64,000 nucleotides of DNA. It comes from 38-11 sp964539975 (GTDB lineage Bacteria; Bacillota; Clostridia; Tissierellales; Dethiosulfatibacteraceae). The notes under the pieces were generated by a model, which saw only the letters and a list, made by a program, of their open reading frames with translations, had not been told where the DNA came from and did no database searches. The translations under genes were made by a program, and so were the position numbers. Location of the stretch: the NCBI GenBank assembly GCA_964539975.1, contig CAZIKK010000001.1, positions 1-64,000 on the forward strand, in the 5' to 3' direction. Below, one piece after another: positions 23,907 to 32,724 of the stretch (positions are counted from its first letter, which is position 1; the number at the start of each line of letters is the position of its first letter).

Positions 23907-25538
23907 TTAATGAATATCTCTATAGAAATATGGTTTTCTGAAGTGAAGTAACGGTTTGTATTTTATGCGATTACTCGGAAATAACCTGGATGTTTCTTTT
24001 AAGTGGACAAACATTTTTATACTTCCTTCCAACCTTTCAGAGTAGACCCTATCATCCGGCTTTTCAAAAGCATTCGGCCCAAAGATCCCAGAAAATCCTG
24101 CACTACCACCTCCTACATAATTCGCATGCATCACATAGAAATTGTTCTGTCTTCCTCTGTCCATTGCAAGTGACCACAGTAAGGTGTTATCGTCATCATA
24201 GAATCTATTATATTCTCTTCCATCTTTCTCTGTAACCAACAATAGGTCGATGCTACTCAAAGCTAATACCCTAGCAGGTTCCATTCTTGTTAACTCATCA
24301 CCAAACAGGAATCCTAATCTCCCATATTCAGTGTCTAGAAACACTGGTTCCTCACCATATTCATCAAATTCATGCTGTGTTGAAAATATCCGCTTGTACT
24401 CGCCTACGATGCCATTTTTGCCAATAAGGTATACCCGATTGCTTGTTTTTCCTTGTTCATTAATCTTCCCGCTCACAACCACATATGCCTCATAGTTTGA
24501 TAAGATCGGACACAGTTCATCTGCAAGGATTCTCACCTCTTCAGGTGTGACTGATTTGTCTATGCCGCATAATATGTTTTCTGGAAACAGTATGAGTTTT
24601 GTATTTGTGTTCAACTCATTTACCATCCACTTTTTTATCAACTTTTTGTTCTGAGCAAAACTGCCAATATCACTGCTCTTCAACTGAATAACAGCGACTT
24701 GTATGTCTTCTCCTTTAGGCAATTTGTTTTTTGTCTGCTTGAAGTACCAGGTAGGATTCCACACAAACGTGTGTCTGGATAATTCTTTGTAGAAATCCTT
24801 CTTCTCCAATTGTTGGACTTCTGATACCTCAATATCTGCAATAGCCATTCCTTCATTATTCGCAACAAAATCTAATACCATCCCTTTTTCATCTATGATA
24901 CATCCTTTGGCATTGAATTTTGTTCGGCGTTCTTGCCCACCTCTGTTCGACACAACCACTGGGATCTTGTGCTCATACGCTCGAGTCATCCAAACGGTAG
25001 ATATTTCTGATTCCCCAAACCAATTTGAAGGCGCACAAATGATTTGACAACCTCTTCTTTTTAAGACAGCACATGTTTCTTCAATGTTCATATCGAAACA
25101 AATGGCCATGCCTATTTTCCCAATTTTTGTATCGAAGGCCTCAAGTGGCAAATCACCGTCAGATGCCCATAAGGAATCTGCAATAAACTGATTCATCTTC
25201 CTGTATTTTCCAATGTAGCCTTCTGGTCCCACCAAGGCAGATGCATTGTAATAGATATCCTCTTCATCTTTTTCAGCCAATCCAACAACGATGTACATGT
25301 CGTGTTTGCGTGCTAGCTCTACTAATTTATTTGTGGTAGGGCCAGGAATACTTTCAACTAGCTCGCTTATATCTTTCCTGTCTTCAAATATGTACCCTGT
25401 TGTACACATCTCTGGCAAAACTGCAAGCTTCACATCTTCTTTTGACGCACTTTCAATCAAACTTTCTATCTTTTTCCAATTCTCTTCATATTGCCTATGT
25501 CTCGGAGTGAACTGCATGGCTGCAACTTTTACTTTCAT
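23907..25538 (-). CDS. Tandem carbon-nitrogen hydrolase (nitrilase superfamily), second domain apparently inactive
   Basis: 543 residues made of two nitrilase-fold domains (about 1-265 and 275-535). The first has the full Glu-Lys-Cys triad: AVLPEMCTTGY, GKYRKMNQF and GMAICFDMNIEE. The second keeps Glu (LFPENILCG) and Lys (GEYKRIFSTQHEF), but where Cys is expected it reads LGFLFGDELTR, without Cys. It is therefore probably an amidase with one working site and a structural or regulatory second half. Single-domain family members have about 260-300 residues. It stands alone, convergent with the efflux gene and divergent from the fatty acid operon. Confidence 0.87.
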   Translation of the reverse strand: MKVKVAAMQFTPRHRQYEENWKKIESLIESASKEDVKLAVLPEMCTTGYIFEDRKDISELVESIPGPTTNKLVELARKHDMYIVVGLAEKDEEDIYYNASALVGPEGYIGKYRKMNQFIADSLWASDGDLPLEAFDTKIGKIGMAICFDMNIEETCAVLKRRGCQIICAPSNWFGESEISTVWMTRAYEHKIPVVVSNRGGQERRTKFNAKGCIIDEKGMVLDFVANNEGMAIADIEVSEVQQLEKKDFYKELSRHTFVWNPTWYFKQTKNKLPKGEDIQVAVIQLKSSDIGSFAQNKKLIKKWMVNELNTNTKLILFPENILCGIDKSVTPEEVRILADELCPILSNYEAYVVVSGKINEQGKTSNRVYLIGKNGIVGEYKRIFSTQHEFDEYGEEPVFLDTEYGRLGFLFGDELTRMEPARVLALSSIDLLLVTEKDGREYNRFYDDDNTLLWSLAMDRGRQNNFYVMHANYVGGGSAGFSGIFGPNAFEKPDDRVYSERLEGSIKMFVHLKETSRLFPSNRIKYKPLLHFRKPYFYRDIH

Positions 25539-25702
25539 ATTACCTCCTATATGAGCATACGGTTATGTCTTATATTTTATTCAAATATTGAGAGTTTTTC
25601 AAGCTATTCGAGTAAATCATTTCTTAATATTCTTAATAAACTATTTATATATTCTCAAACTGTTCATACCACATGCTTTCGAGGATCGAATCAACCCATT
25701 TG

Positions 25703-25717
25703 CTTTGATAATCAAAG
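25703..25717. promoter_or_regulatory. Palindromic operator 1 upstream of the fatty acid operon
   Basis: Perfect 15-base palindrome CTTTGAT-A-ATCAAAG ending 7 bases before the -35 hexamer. It contains TTTGA-N3-TCAAA, the pattern bound by FabT-type MarR repressors of fatty acid synthesis in other Firmicutes. No regulator gene is in this operon. Confidence 0.6.
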
Positions 25718-25724
25718 TTTTGAA

Positions 25725-25753
25725 TTGACATGCCTTGTACCAAGTCATATACT
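25725..25753 (+). promoter_or_regulatory. Promoter of the fatty acid synthesis operon
   Basis: Consensus TTGACA (25725-25730), 17-base spacer, TATACT (25748-25753); predicted start near 25760, about 33 bases before the acyl carrier protein start codon. Flanked by two TTTGA-N3-TCAAA palindromes. The rest of the 25539-25792 gap is AT-rich with nothing else I can recognise. Confidence 0.8.
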
Positions 25754-25765
25754 TTGAATGTCAAA
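25753..25765. promoter_or_regulatory. Palindromic operator 2 overlapping the -10 box and start of transcription
   Basis: TTTGA-ATG-TCAAA, the same half-sites and spacing as the upstream palindrome, lying on the end of the -10 hexamer and the transcription start. Such placement would block RNA polymerase. The centre-to-centre distance to operator 1 is about 49 bases. Confidence 0.6.
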
Positions 25766-25792
25766 ATAATTATTTATAAATTGGAGGAAACT

Positions 25793-26020
25793 ATGACATT
25801 TGAAAAAGTAAAAGAAATATTGATGGAAGAACTTGGTTTAGAAGATACAATCAAACTCTCAGATAATCTTAAAGATGATCTTGACGCGGACTCTCTTGAC
25901 CTTGCAGAGGTTGTTATTAATCTTGAAGATGTATTTGAGATTGAAATTCCAGAGGAAGACTATCCGAAGTTTAAAACAGTTAAAGACATTGTTGATTTCA
26001 TTGATTCTAAAATCAAGTAG
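25793..26020 (+). CDS. acpP: Acyl carrier protein
   Basis: 75-residue acidic carrier protein. The phosphopantetheine attachment Ser is in DADSLDLAEVV (near residue 37), followed by FEIEIPEEDYPKFKTV, the typical helix III region. I start at 25793 after TTGGAGGA; an in-frame ATG at 25730 lies within the promoter. It ends in TAG. First gene of the fab operon, 8 bases before fabK. Confidence 0.93.
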   Translation: MTFEKVKEILMEELGLEDTIKLSDNLKDDLDADSLDLAEVVINLEDVFEIEIPEEDYPKFKTVKDIVDFIDSKIK

Positions 26021-26028
26021 GCTTATCC

Positions 26029-26970
26029 ATGCTTAGTACTGGTTTATGTAATCAACTTCAGATAAAATACCCTCTGTTTCAAGGAGGTATGGCGTGGATC
26101 TCTGATGCAGAACTTGCAGGCGCTGTCTCCAATGCTGGCGGCTTGGGTATTATTGCTGCTGGAAATGCACCTCCTGAGTGGCTTGAGGAGGAAGTGTATA
26201 AAATAAGAAAGCTGACAGATAGACCTTTCGGTGTGAACATTATGCTTATGAGTCCTTATAAAGATGCTGTAGCTGAGGCCGCAGCTTTTTTAGAAGTTCC
26301 TGTTATTGTAACTGGTGCCGGAAGTCCTGGGAAATACATGCCTTTATGGAAATCAAAAGGCATAAAAGTTTTCCCGGTTGTCCCGACAGTGACAATGGCT
26401 GTCCGTCTTGAAAGAACTGGTGCGGATGGATTGATATGCGAAGGAACCGAAGCAGGTGGACATATTGGCGAATTAACCACCATGGCTTTGATCCCTCAAG
26501 TCGTCGATGCCGTTCGAATTCCTGTTGTTGCTGCTGGTGGCATTGCTGATGCAAGGGGTTTTGCTGCTGCCCTTATGCTTGGTGCTTCTGGTGTCCAAAT
26601 TGGCACTCGTTTTTTAACCGCTTTTGAGTGCAATGTCCACCCAAATTATAAACAAGCAATTCTTAACGCAAAAGATACCGATGCGGTTGTAAGCGGTCGT
26701 AGCACAGGTCATCCTATCAGATGTCTACGCAATCGACTTACATCAAAAATCAAGAAGATGGAGAAATCAGGTTCAACTATTGAACTGATTGAAAAAGAAG
26801 GCGCTGGCGCTCTAAGGCTAGCTGCTGTAGAAGGCGATGCTCGATCTGGTTCTGTCATGGCTGGTCAAATTGCCGGTCTTGTCAAACAAGAATCCTCATG
26901 TGAGGAAATTATTACTGATCTTATACAAGGAACAGCCAATTTAATAGGAGGGTTTCAACTTGAAAAATAG
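26029..26970 (+). CDS. fabK: Enoyl-ACP reductase II FabK (FMN-dependent)
   Basis: 313-residue TIM-barrel flavoprotein performing the last reduction of each elongation cycle with NAD(P)H. It has the nitronate-monooxygenase/FabK signatures YPLFQGGMAWISDAELA, GGLGIIAAG, EGTEAGGHIGE and PVVAAGGIADARG, and a GTRFLTAFEC segment. It is the Firmicutes alternative to FabI. It overlaps fabD by 11 bases and ends in TAG. Confidence 0.92.
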   Translation: MLSTGLCNQLQIKYPLFQGGMAWISDAELAGAVSNAGGLGIIAAGNAPPEWLEEEVYKIRKLTDRPFGVNIMLMSPYKDAVAEAAAFLEVPVIVTGAGSPGKYMPLWKSKGIKVFPVVPTVTMAVRLERTGADGLICEGTEAGGHIGELTTMALIPQVVDAVRIPVVAAGGIADARGFAAALMLGASGVQIGTRFLTAFECNVHPNYKQAILNAKDTDAVVSGRSTGHPIRCLRNRLTSKIKKMEKSGSTIELIEKEGAGALRLAAVEGDARSGSVMAGQIAGLVKQESSCEEIITDLIQGTANLIGGFQLEK

Positions 26971-27916
26971 TCAAGGAAAAATTTCATTTATTTTCCCTGG
27001 TCAAGGTGCCCAGTATATCGGTATGGGACAGAGTCTTCATGATGATTTTCCAGCTGCTAGATTTGTTTTTGAAGAAGCCAACGATACACTCGGATATGAC
27101 TTGAAAAAAATCTGCTTCGAAGGCTCTATCGATTTGCTTTCTAAAACAGAAATCACCCAGCCTGCTATTCTAACAACTAGTATTGCCATCTTACGTGTTG
27201 TTGAATCTTTGGGACTTCAAGCAGATTTCTGCGCTGGTTTAAGTTTGGGTGAATATTCTGCACTGGTCTATTCTGGTGCTTTCAAGTTCTCAGATGCTCT
27301 ATCTCTTGTAAGATATAGAGGGAAAGTGATGCAAGAAGCTGTTCCTGAAGGCACAGGAGGCATGATGGCGCTAATAGGCATTGATCGTTCAAAGGCTGAA
27401 GACCTCTGCCAGGCTTATCGCCAATATGGGACTTTACAGTGTTCGAATTTTAATTGTCCTGGTCAAATAGTAATTGGTGGAGATATTAAGCCATTAACCC
27501 TTGCTCAAGAAAGCCATAAACGCTTTGGCGTAAAAAAAGCAATTCGATTACCTGTCAGCGCACCTTTTCATACCCCTCTTTTGAACCCTGCAGCTGATAA
27601 ACTTGAAAAGGCTCTTGAGCGAATTCCGTTAGGTTCTTTGAATGTCCCCATCGTTACAAATGTGGATGCTTCTATTAATCGTGACCTCTCAGAGATTAAA
27701 CAAAAACTCAAAATGCAGGTATGTTCAGTTGTTCTATGGGAAGACTCTGTTGCAAAACTTATTGAAGAAGGAACTGAAACGTTCATAGAAATTGGCCCAG
27801 GTAAGTCTCTCAGTGGTTTTTTGAAGAAAATTGATCCGTTAAAAAATCGATACAATATAGAAGATCTGAGTTCTTTGAGTCATTGCATGGAAATAATGGA
27901 GGGAAAATATGATTAA
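26960..27916 (+). CDS. fabD: Malonyl-CoA:ACP transacylase FabD
   Basis: 318 residues. It loads malonyl groups onto the acyl carrier protein. The nucleophile motif is GLSLGEYSAL (Ser near residue 92), the oxyanion-side FPGQGAQYIGMG is at the N-terminus, the catalytic His is in APFHTPLL, and FIEIGPGKSLSGF is near the end. The TTG start at 26960 follows AGGAGGG inside the end of fabK. It overlaps fabG by 8 bases. Confidence 0.93.
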   Translation: MKNSQGKISFIFPGQGAQYIGMGQSLHDDFPAARFVFEEANDTLGYDLKKICFEGSIDLLSKTEITQPAILTTSIAILRVVESLGLQADFCAGLSLGEYSALVYSGAFKFSDALSLVRYRGKVMQEAVPEGTGGMMALIGIDRSKAEDLCQAYRQYGTLQCSNFNCPGQIVIGGDIKPLTLAQESHKRFGVKKAIRLPVSAPFHTPLLNPAADKLEKALERIPLGSLNVPIVTNVDASINRDLSEIKQKLKMQVCSVVLWEDSVAKLIEEGTETFIEIGPGKSLSGFLKKIDPLKNRYNIEDLSSLSHCMEIMEGKYD

Positions 27917-28649
27917 CAATAAAGTTGCTGTCGTAACTGGTGCCTCTGGTGGTATTGGTATGGCTATTGCTGAATCTCTTTATCTTCAAGATTACCAACT
28001 GGTATTAAACTACAACAAGAACCCCGACAAGTTGGCTGCTTTCATTCATTCTCTTCCCACCCAAACTCATACACCTATTATGGTGAAAGCTGACGTTTCT
28101 TCTTTTGATGAATCATCCTACTTAATTGAAACGGCTCACAAGAATTTCGGAAGAATCGATTTATTGGTGAATAATGCAGGAATAACCCGGGATAAACTTC
28201 TGATTCAGATGAGTAAGAATGATTTTACAGATGTGATTGATACCAATCTAAATGGCACTTTTAATTGCATTCGCCATGTAGCTAAGAGAATGATTCGTCA
28301 AAAATCAGGACGAATTGTTAATATTGCATCCGTCATTGGGTTGATGGGAAACATTGGGCAAAGCAACTACTCAGCTTCAAAAGCTGGTGTCATTGGTATA
28401 ACAAAATCAGCCGCAAAAGAACTTGCTCGAAAAAACATCACTTGCAATGCCATTGCTCCAGGGTTTATCGATACTGAAATGACATCAGATTTGAACGATG
28501 AGGCTAAAAAAAACATTCTCAAAAACATCCCCTTATCCTGCTTTGGCAAACCATCCAATATTGCAGATCTAGTATCCTTTCTTGCATCTGACAAAGCATC
28601 TTATATAACTGGACAAGTTATTTCTGTGGATGGTGGATTATACATTTAA
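27909..28649 (+). CDS. fabG: 3-oxoacyl-ACP reductase FabG
   Basis: 246-residue short-chain dehydrogenase. NADPH motif TGASGGIGMAIA, the NNAGITRD motif, and the catalytic Ser-Tyr-Lys (IASVIGLMGNIGQSNYSASKAG) are complete, and the C-terminus GQVISVDGGLYI is typical. It reduces beta-ketoacyl-ACP. Translation is coupled to fabD by overlap. Confidence 0.94.
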   Translation: MINNKVAVVTGASGGIGMAIAESLYLQDYQLVLNYNKNPDKLAAFIHSLPTQTHTPIMVKADVSSFDESSYLIETAHKNFGRIDLLVNNAGITRDKLLIQMSKNDFTDVIDTNLNGTFNCIRHVAKRMIRQKSGRIVNIASVIGLMGNIGQSNYSASKAGVIGITKSAAKELARKNITCNAIAPGFIDTEMTSDLNDEAKKNILKNIPLSCFGKPSNIADLVSFLASDKASYITGQVISVDGGLYI

Positions 28650-28666
28650 TGAATTTAGGAGGCTTT

Positions 28667-29899
28667 ATGAAAAATAGAGTAGCTATTACAGGAATGGGCG
28701 TCATTTCTCCCATCGGAAACAATCTTAAGGATTTCTGGTCTAGTTTACAGTTAGGCCTTTGCGGAATAGAAGAAATCACTGCATTTGACACAACTGATTT
28801 CTCAGTTAAACTTGCTGCTGAAGTCAAGGGATTTGATCCTACAAACCACATGGATAAAAAAGAAGCAAAACGAATGGATCGTTTCTGCCAATTCGCTGTT
28901 GCTGCATCTGAAATGGCCATTGAAGATTCCGGACTTAACTTGAAATCTCTCAATTCTGATCGTGTTGGCGTTATCATTGGCAGTGGCGTTGGTGGTATCA
29001 ATACCATCGAAACAGAACTAAAGAAAATGAGTGAAAAAGGACCCAGTAAAGTCTCGCCATTTTTTATTCCCATGATTATATCAAACATGGCTTCTGGCCT
29101 TGTCGCTATTAAATTTGGCGCAAAAGGTGTAAACATGTCTGTAGTAACAGCCTGTGCATCTGGAGCCAATGCTATTGGTGAATCTTTCAAAAAGATTCAA
29201 TCCGGCATGAGTGATGTCATGATTGCTGGTGGTGCTGAAGCTTCCATTACTCCCGCAACAATTGCTGGTTTTTCTTCTATGACTGCCCTTTGCACATCTA
29301 AAGATAAAAACCGAGCTTCTATTCCTTTTGATAAAGAACGTAGTGGATTTGTGATGGGCGAAGGTGCTGGTGTTGTCATTTTAGAGAATATGGAAAGAGC
29401 CATTTCGAGAGGGGCACATATTTATGCCGAACTTGTAGGATATGGTGCCACTTGTGACGCATATCATATGACAACACCTGAACCTAACGGTACGGGAGCT
29501 TCATCGGCAATGCTGGCTGCCATTGAAGATGCAAGCATCAAAAAAGAATCAATCGGTTATATCAATGCTCATGGCACTTCAACACCTTACAATGATAAAT
29601 TTGAAACCCTAGCTATTAAAAAAGTTTTTGGTGAAAGAGCTTATGATATCCCGGTAAGTTCTACAAAATCTATGACCGGTCACTTGATAGGTGGTGCTGG
29701 TGCAATTGAAGCCATTGTCTCATCTATGGCCTTACAAGATGGCTATCTGCCACCTACTATCAACCATCTTGTACATGATGAATGTTGTGACTTGGATATC
29801 ATTCCCAACAAAGGCAGACATGCTTCAGTAGCTTATGCTTTATCAAATTCACTTGGTTTTGGCGGACATAATACCAGTTTATTGTTCAAAAAGAGTTAA
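28667..29899 (+). CDS. fabF: 3-oxoacyl-ACP synthase II FabF
   Basis: 410-residue condensing enzyme for chain elongation. The active-site Cys is in VTACASGANAIGE, and the two His are in NAHGTSTPYND and TKSMTGHLIGGAGA. The start at 28667 follows AGGAGG by 6 bases; an ATG 18 bases earlier would overlap the fabG stop and has no ribosome site. No fabH or accBCDA genes are in this operon, so chain initiation and malonyl-CoA synthesis must be encoded elsewhere. Confidence 0.93.
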   Translation: MKNRVAITGMGVISPIGNNLKDFWSSLQLGLCGIEEITAFDTTDFSVKLAAEVKGFDPTNHMDKKEAKRMDRFCQFAVAASEMAIEDSGLNLKSLNSDRVGVIIGSGVGGINTIETELKKMSEKGPSKVSPFFIPMIISNMASGLVAIKFGAKGVNMSVVTACASGANAIGESFKKIQSGMSDVMIAGGAEASITPATIAGFSSMTALCTSKDKNRASIPFDKERSGFVMGEGAGVVILENMERAISRGAHIYAELVGYGATCDAYHMTTPEPNGTGASSAMLAAIEDASIKKESIGYINAHGTSTPYNDKFETLAIKKVFGERAYDIPVSSTKSMTGHLIGGAGAIEAIVSSMALQDGYLPPTINHLVHDECCDLDIIPNKGRHASVAYALSNSLGFGGHNTSLLFKKS

Positions 29900-29908
29900 G
29901 GAGACCTC

Positions 29909-30331
29909 ATGTATACGATTTCTGATATTAAAACCATTTTACCCCACCGAGAGCCTTTCTTGATGATTGATGTTGTCATTGAAATGGAGCCTGGCTTACA
30001 TGCTGTTGCTAAAAAATGTGTCAGTGGTAATGAGAGTTATTTTCTTGGTCACTTTCCTAATAATCCTGTTATGCCAGGCGTGTTAATCGTTGAAGCTTTA
30101 GCGCAAACTGGCGCTTTTGCTATTCTATCTCTGCCAGAAAACAAAGGTAAAACAGCTTACTTTGGAGGGATAAAGAATGTCAAGTTCAAAAAGATGGTGA
30201 AACCTGGAGATGTTTTGATCCTAAAGACAAATATTATAAAAAACAAAGGTTCACTGGGCATAGGACATGGTGTTGCATATGTAGACAATAGCGTCGTAGC
30301 CGAAGGTGATTTGACTTTCTTTATTAAGTAG
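29909..30331 (+). CDS. fabZ: 3-hydroxyacyl-ACP dehydratase FabZ
   Basis: 140-residue hot-dog-fold dehydratase. The catalytic His is in GHFPNNPVMPGVLIVEALAQ with the catalytic Glu in the same segment; the N-terminus ILPHREPFLMID is typical. Last gene of the fab operon, ending in TAG before a strong hairpin. Confidence 0.94.
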   Translation: MYTISDIKTILPHREPFLMIDVVIEMEPGLHAVAKKCVSGNESYFLGHFPNNPVMPGVLIVEALAQTGAFAILSLPENKGKTAYFGGIKNVKFKKMVKPGDVLILKTNIIKNKGSLGIGHGVAYVDNSVVAEGDLTFFIK

Positions 30332-30343
30332 GACTCAAATAAA

Positions 30344-30367
30344 ATAAACCCTCTTTTGAGGGTTTAT
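30344..30367. terminator. Bidirectional terminator between fabZ and the HD gene
   Basis: Perfect 10-bp stem ATAAACCCTC/GAGGGTTTAT with a TTTT loop. It ends the plus-strand fab operon and also contains the stop codon of the converging HD-domain gene. Confidence 0.75.
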
Positions 30368-30873
30368 GCTGTTTTTTGAAGTTGTTCTTGCAAATGCTTG
30401 GCTTTGTACGTTTTTGATGTGGCTTTACGAAGATTCAAATAATATTCATATACCGCCAGGTACTTGTCCACAAAAGATACTACAAAACTTTCCTTGTGTC
30501 GAGGAATTCTAACAGGAAACATGTGACTTCTAATGATGTCGCATTCCAATTTGTTAAGCTTGAAGTGTTTTGATGCATTTTCCAATGCTGTTATTGGGTG
30601 CATGAAAGCATGCTTCATTGCGTCTAATGGCAACTTAAGTCTTGGTCTTTTGCAAAATTTATACAGATAAAAATCGTGTAATAATGCGCCGCGAATGGTA
30701 GACTCCCAGTCCCACCCCATCTTATAAGTAATTCTATATGCTTGGTAAGCAACGCTCAAAACATGATCATACACACTTTCATCATGGTGTTTTATGTCTT
30801 TCATTTTTTGAAATTCTTTGTTATTGATCAGTGGCATTGCCACTTTCATGAACTTGTAGTCCGAATAATTCAT
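30364..30873 (-). CDS. HD-domain phosphohydrolase-like protein
   Basis: 169 residues. An HD metal site is visible as ESVYDHVLSVA and RGALLHDFYLYKF with a later HPI (HAFMHPITALENASKHF), a pattern found in small HD hydrolases of Firmicutes. The substrate is unknown. Monocistronic, convergent with the fab operon. Confidence 0.8.
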   Translation of the reverse strand: MNYSDYKFMKVAMPLINNKEFQKMKDIKHHDESVYDHVLSVAYQAYRITYKMGWDWESTIRGALLHDFYLYKFCKRPRLKLPLDAMKHAFMHPITALENASKHFKLNKLECDIIRSHMFPVRIPRHKESFVVSFVDKYLAVYEYYLNLRKATSKTYKAKHLQEQLQKTA

Positions 30874-30940
30874 TCAATCACCTGTCTTTTTTCATAATAC
30901 AAGTTCAATTATAACACAATGAAAAGAAAGTGAAAGTTTT

Positions 30941-32710
30941 TTATTTGAAATTCTCTTGGGTATTATTCAAACTTAAGTTGACTAGAGTCTTCTCTAATTC
31001 TTTAATGAGATTATTCAATTGTTTATAATTTTTGATTCTTATCTGCTTGTTTTCTATCGCATCTTCTGTTTTGGTCAATATCTCATCTGCCAAGTCCTTC
31101 AGAGCCTCAATTTCATGTAATAAAGCTTGTCTCTTATCAGCTTCTATCATTTCTTCGTCGCTTCTTTCAATTGTCTCAATTATGGCTTCAAACTCTTTGA
31201 TTCTATCATCTAAAACTAGTTTCTTATCCTTTTTGAATTCTTTCTTCTCTACCTCATCTGAATCTAGAAGATAACCCTCTTCTAATTGGGAAACCTGTTC
31301 TCCTTCTATTCTATATACCGCGTTCATCTGAGGGATATGTGTTTCAATATTAAATTTCTGAGCAATTTTTTCAGACAACTCGAGTTTTGCTTCTTGCTCA
31401 CCATGAACCAAAAATATTTTTTTGGGCTTCTCTTTGATTGCTTCTACCCACTTCAGGAGACCTTCTTGATCAGCATGGCCGGAAAAGCCTTCTATACTGA
31501 CTATGTTCGCATTTACCGCTACATCTTCTCCGAAGAGTTTGACGCTTTTTGCTCCTTCTTTCAAAATTTTGCCCAGTGTTCCCTCAGCTTGATAACCAAT
31601 AAAAACTACCGTGGCATTTTCTCGCCATAGATTGTGTTTTAGATGATGCCTAATACGTCCCGCATTGCACATGCCACTTGCGGATATGATCACTTTAGGC
31701 TTTGTAGAAGCATTTAGAGCTTTTGATTCGTCTACTGATTGAGTAAAGTGGAGATTTTTGAACTCCAAAGGATTGTCCCCAGACATGATTTTTTCTCTCG
31801 TTTTAGCATCAAACACATGGGCATTCTTCTTAAATACATCAGTCGCTTTTGAGGCCAACGGGCTATCTATATATACGGGAACTTTTGAGAACTCTTTCTT
31901 GAATTCAGATTCACCATCGTAGTGTTCATTCAACTCATAGATGATCTCTTGGGTTCTTCCGACCGCAAAAGCTGGAATAACCACTGTCCCATTTTTCTTA
32001 ATTGTATCCAGGATTGTTATGGCTAGTTTTTCAACTCGTTCTTCAACAGAATCATGAAATCTATTCCCATATGTGGACTCTAAAATCAGATAATCCGCCT
32101 TTTCGACAATCTGAGGATCTCTAATAATAGGTTTTTGAGTCATCCCAATATCCCCTGAAAAAACAAGCTTTCTCGTTTCTCCATTTTCTTTGAACCACAT
32201 CTCAACAATTGATGATCCTAATATATGTCCAGCATCTAAAAAGCGCATGGTTAAAATATCATCAATCTCTTCATACTGTCCATAGATAACTGGCTTAAAA
32301 TAATTCAGGCTTTTCTCAGCATCTGCTTTTGTGTATAAGGGTTCCAGCGGTTCTTCACCTTTTCTCAAAGCTTTTCGTGTTTTCCATTCTGCTTCTGTCT
32401 CCTGGATATGGGCGCTGTCCATTAACATGATAGTACACAAATCATAAGTTGGTGAAGAGGCATAGATTCTACCCCTAAACCCTTTCTTTACTAAAAGTGG
32501 AATTCTTCCACTATGGTCAATGTGAGCATGGCTAAGAATAACATAGTCAATCGATTTTGGATCAAACGGAAAATCCTCTTCATTCAATTTTTCTACTTCA
32601 GCTTTCCCTTGGAATAACCCACAGTCCAACAGAATGTTCTTATCATTGTAAGTAATTAGATGACATGACCCGGTTAAAACCCCTGCTCCACCAGTAAATT
32701 TTATTTGCAC
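30941..32710 (-). CDS. Beta-CASP metallo-beta-lactamase RNA-processing exonuclease/endonuclease
   Basis: 589 residues: MBL domain with the zinc site LSHAHIDHSGRIP, the later DAGHILGSS and SGDIGM, an inserted beta-CASP domain (VVIPAFAVGRTQEIIYEL; PVYIDSPLASKATD), ISASGMCNAGRIRHHLK, and the last His in EGFSGHADQEGLLKW. About 120 additional C-terminal residues are charged and probably coiled coil (DEVEKKEFKKDKK onwards). It belongs to the CPSF-like RNA metallo-hydrolase group; an RNA substrate is likely but not shown. Confidence 0.88.
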   Translation of the reverse strand: MQIKFTGGAGVLTGSCHLITYNDKNILLDCGLFQGKAEVEKLNEEDFPFDPKSIDYVILSHAHIDHSGRIPLLVKKGFRGRIYASSPTYDLCTIMLMDSAHIQETEAEWKTRKALRKGEEPLEPLYTKADAEKSLNYFKPVIYGQYEEIDDILTMRFLDAGHILGSSIVEMWFKENGETRKLVFSGDIGMTQKPIIRDPQIVEKADYLILESTYGNRFHDSVEERVEKLAITILDTIKKNGTVVIPAFAVGRTQEIIYELNEHYDGESEFKKEFSKVPVYIDSPLASKATDVFKKNAHVFDAKTREKIMSGDNPLEFKNLHFTQSVDESKALNASTKPKVIISASGMCNAGRIRHHLKHNLWRENATVVFIGYQAEGTLGKILKEGAKSVKLFGEDVAVNANIVSIEGFSGHADQEGLLKWVEAIKEKPKKIFLVHGEQEAKLELSEKIAQKFNIETHIPQMNAVYRIEGEQVSQLEEGYLLDSDEVEKKEFKKDKKLVLDDRIKEFEAIIETIERSDEEMIEADKRQALLHEIEALKDLADEILTKTEDAIENKQIRIKNYKQLNNLIKELEKTLVNLSLNNTQENFK

Positions 32711-32724
32711 AATTACACACTCCC

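Noticed and set aside
28618..29190. 190-codon minus-strand frame
   Set aside because: Antisense to fabF in an uninterrupted fab operon; no supporting signals.
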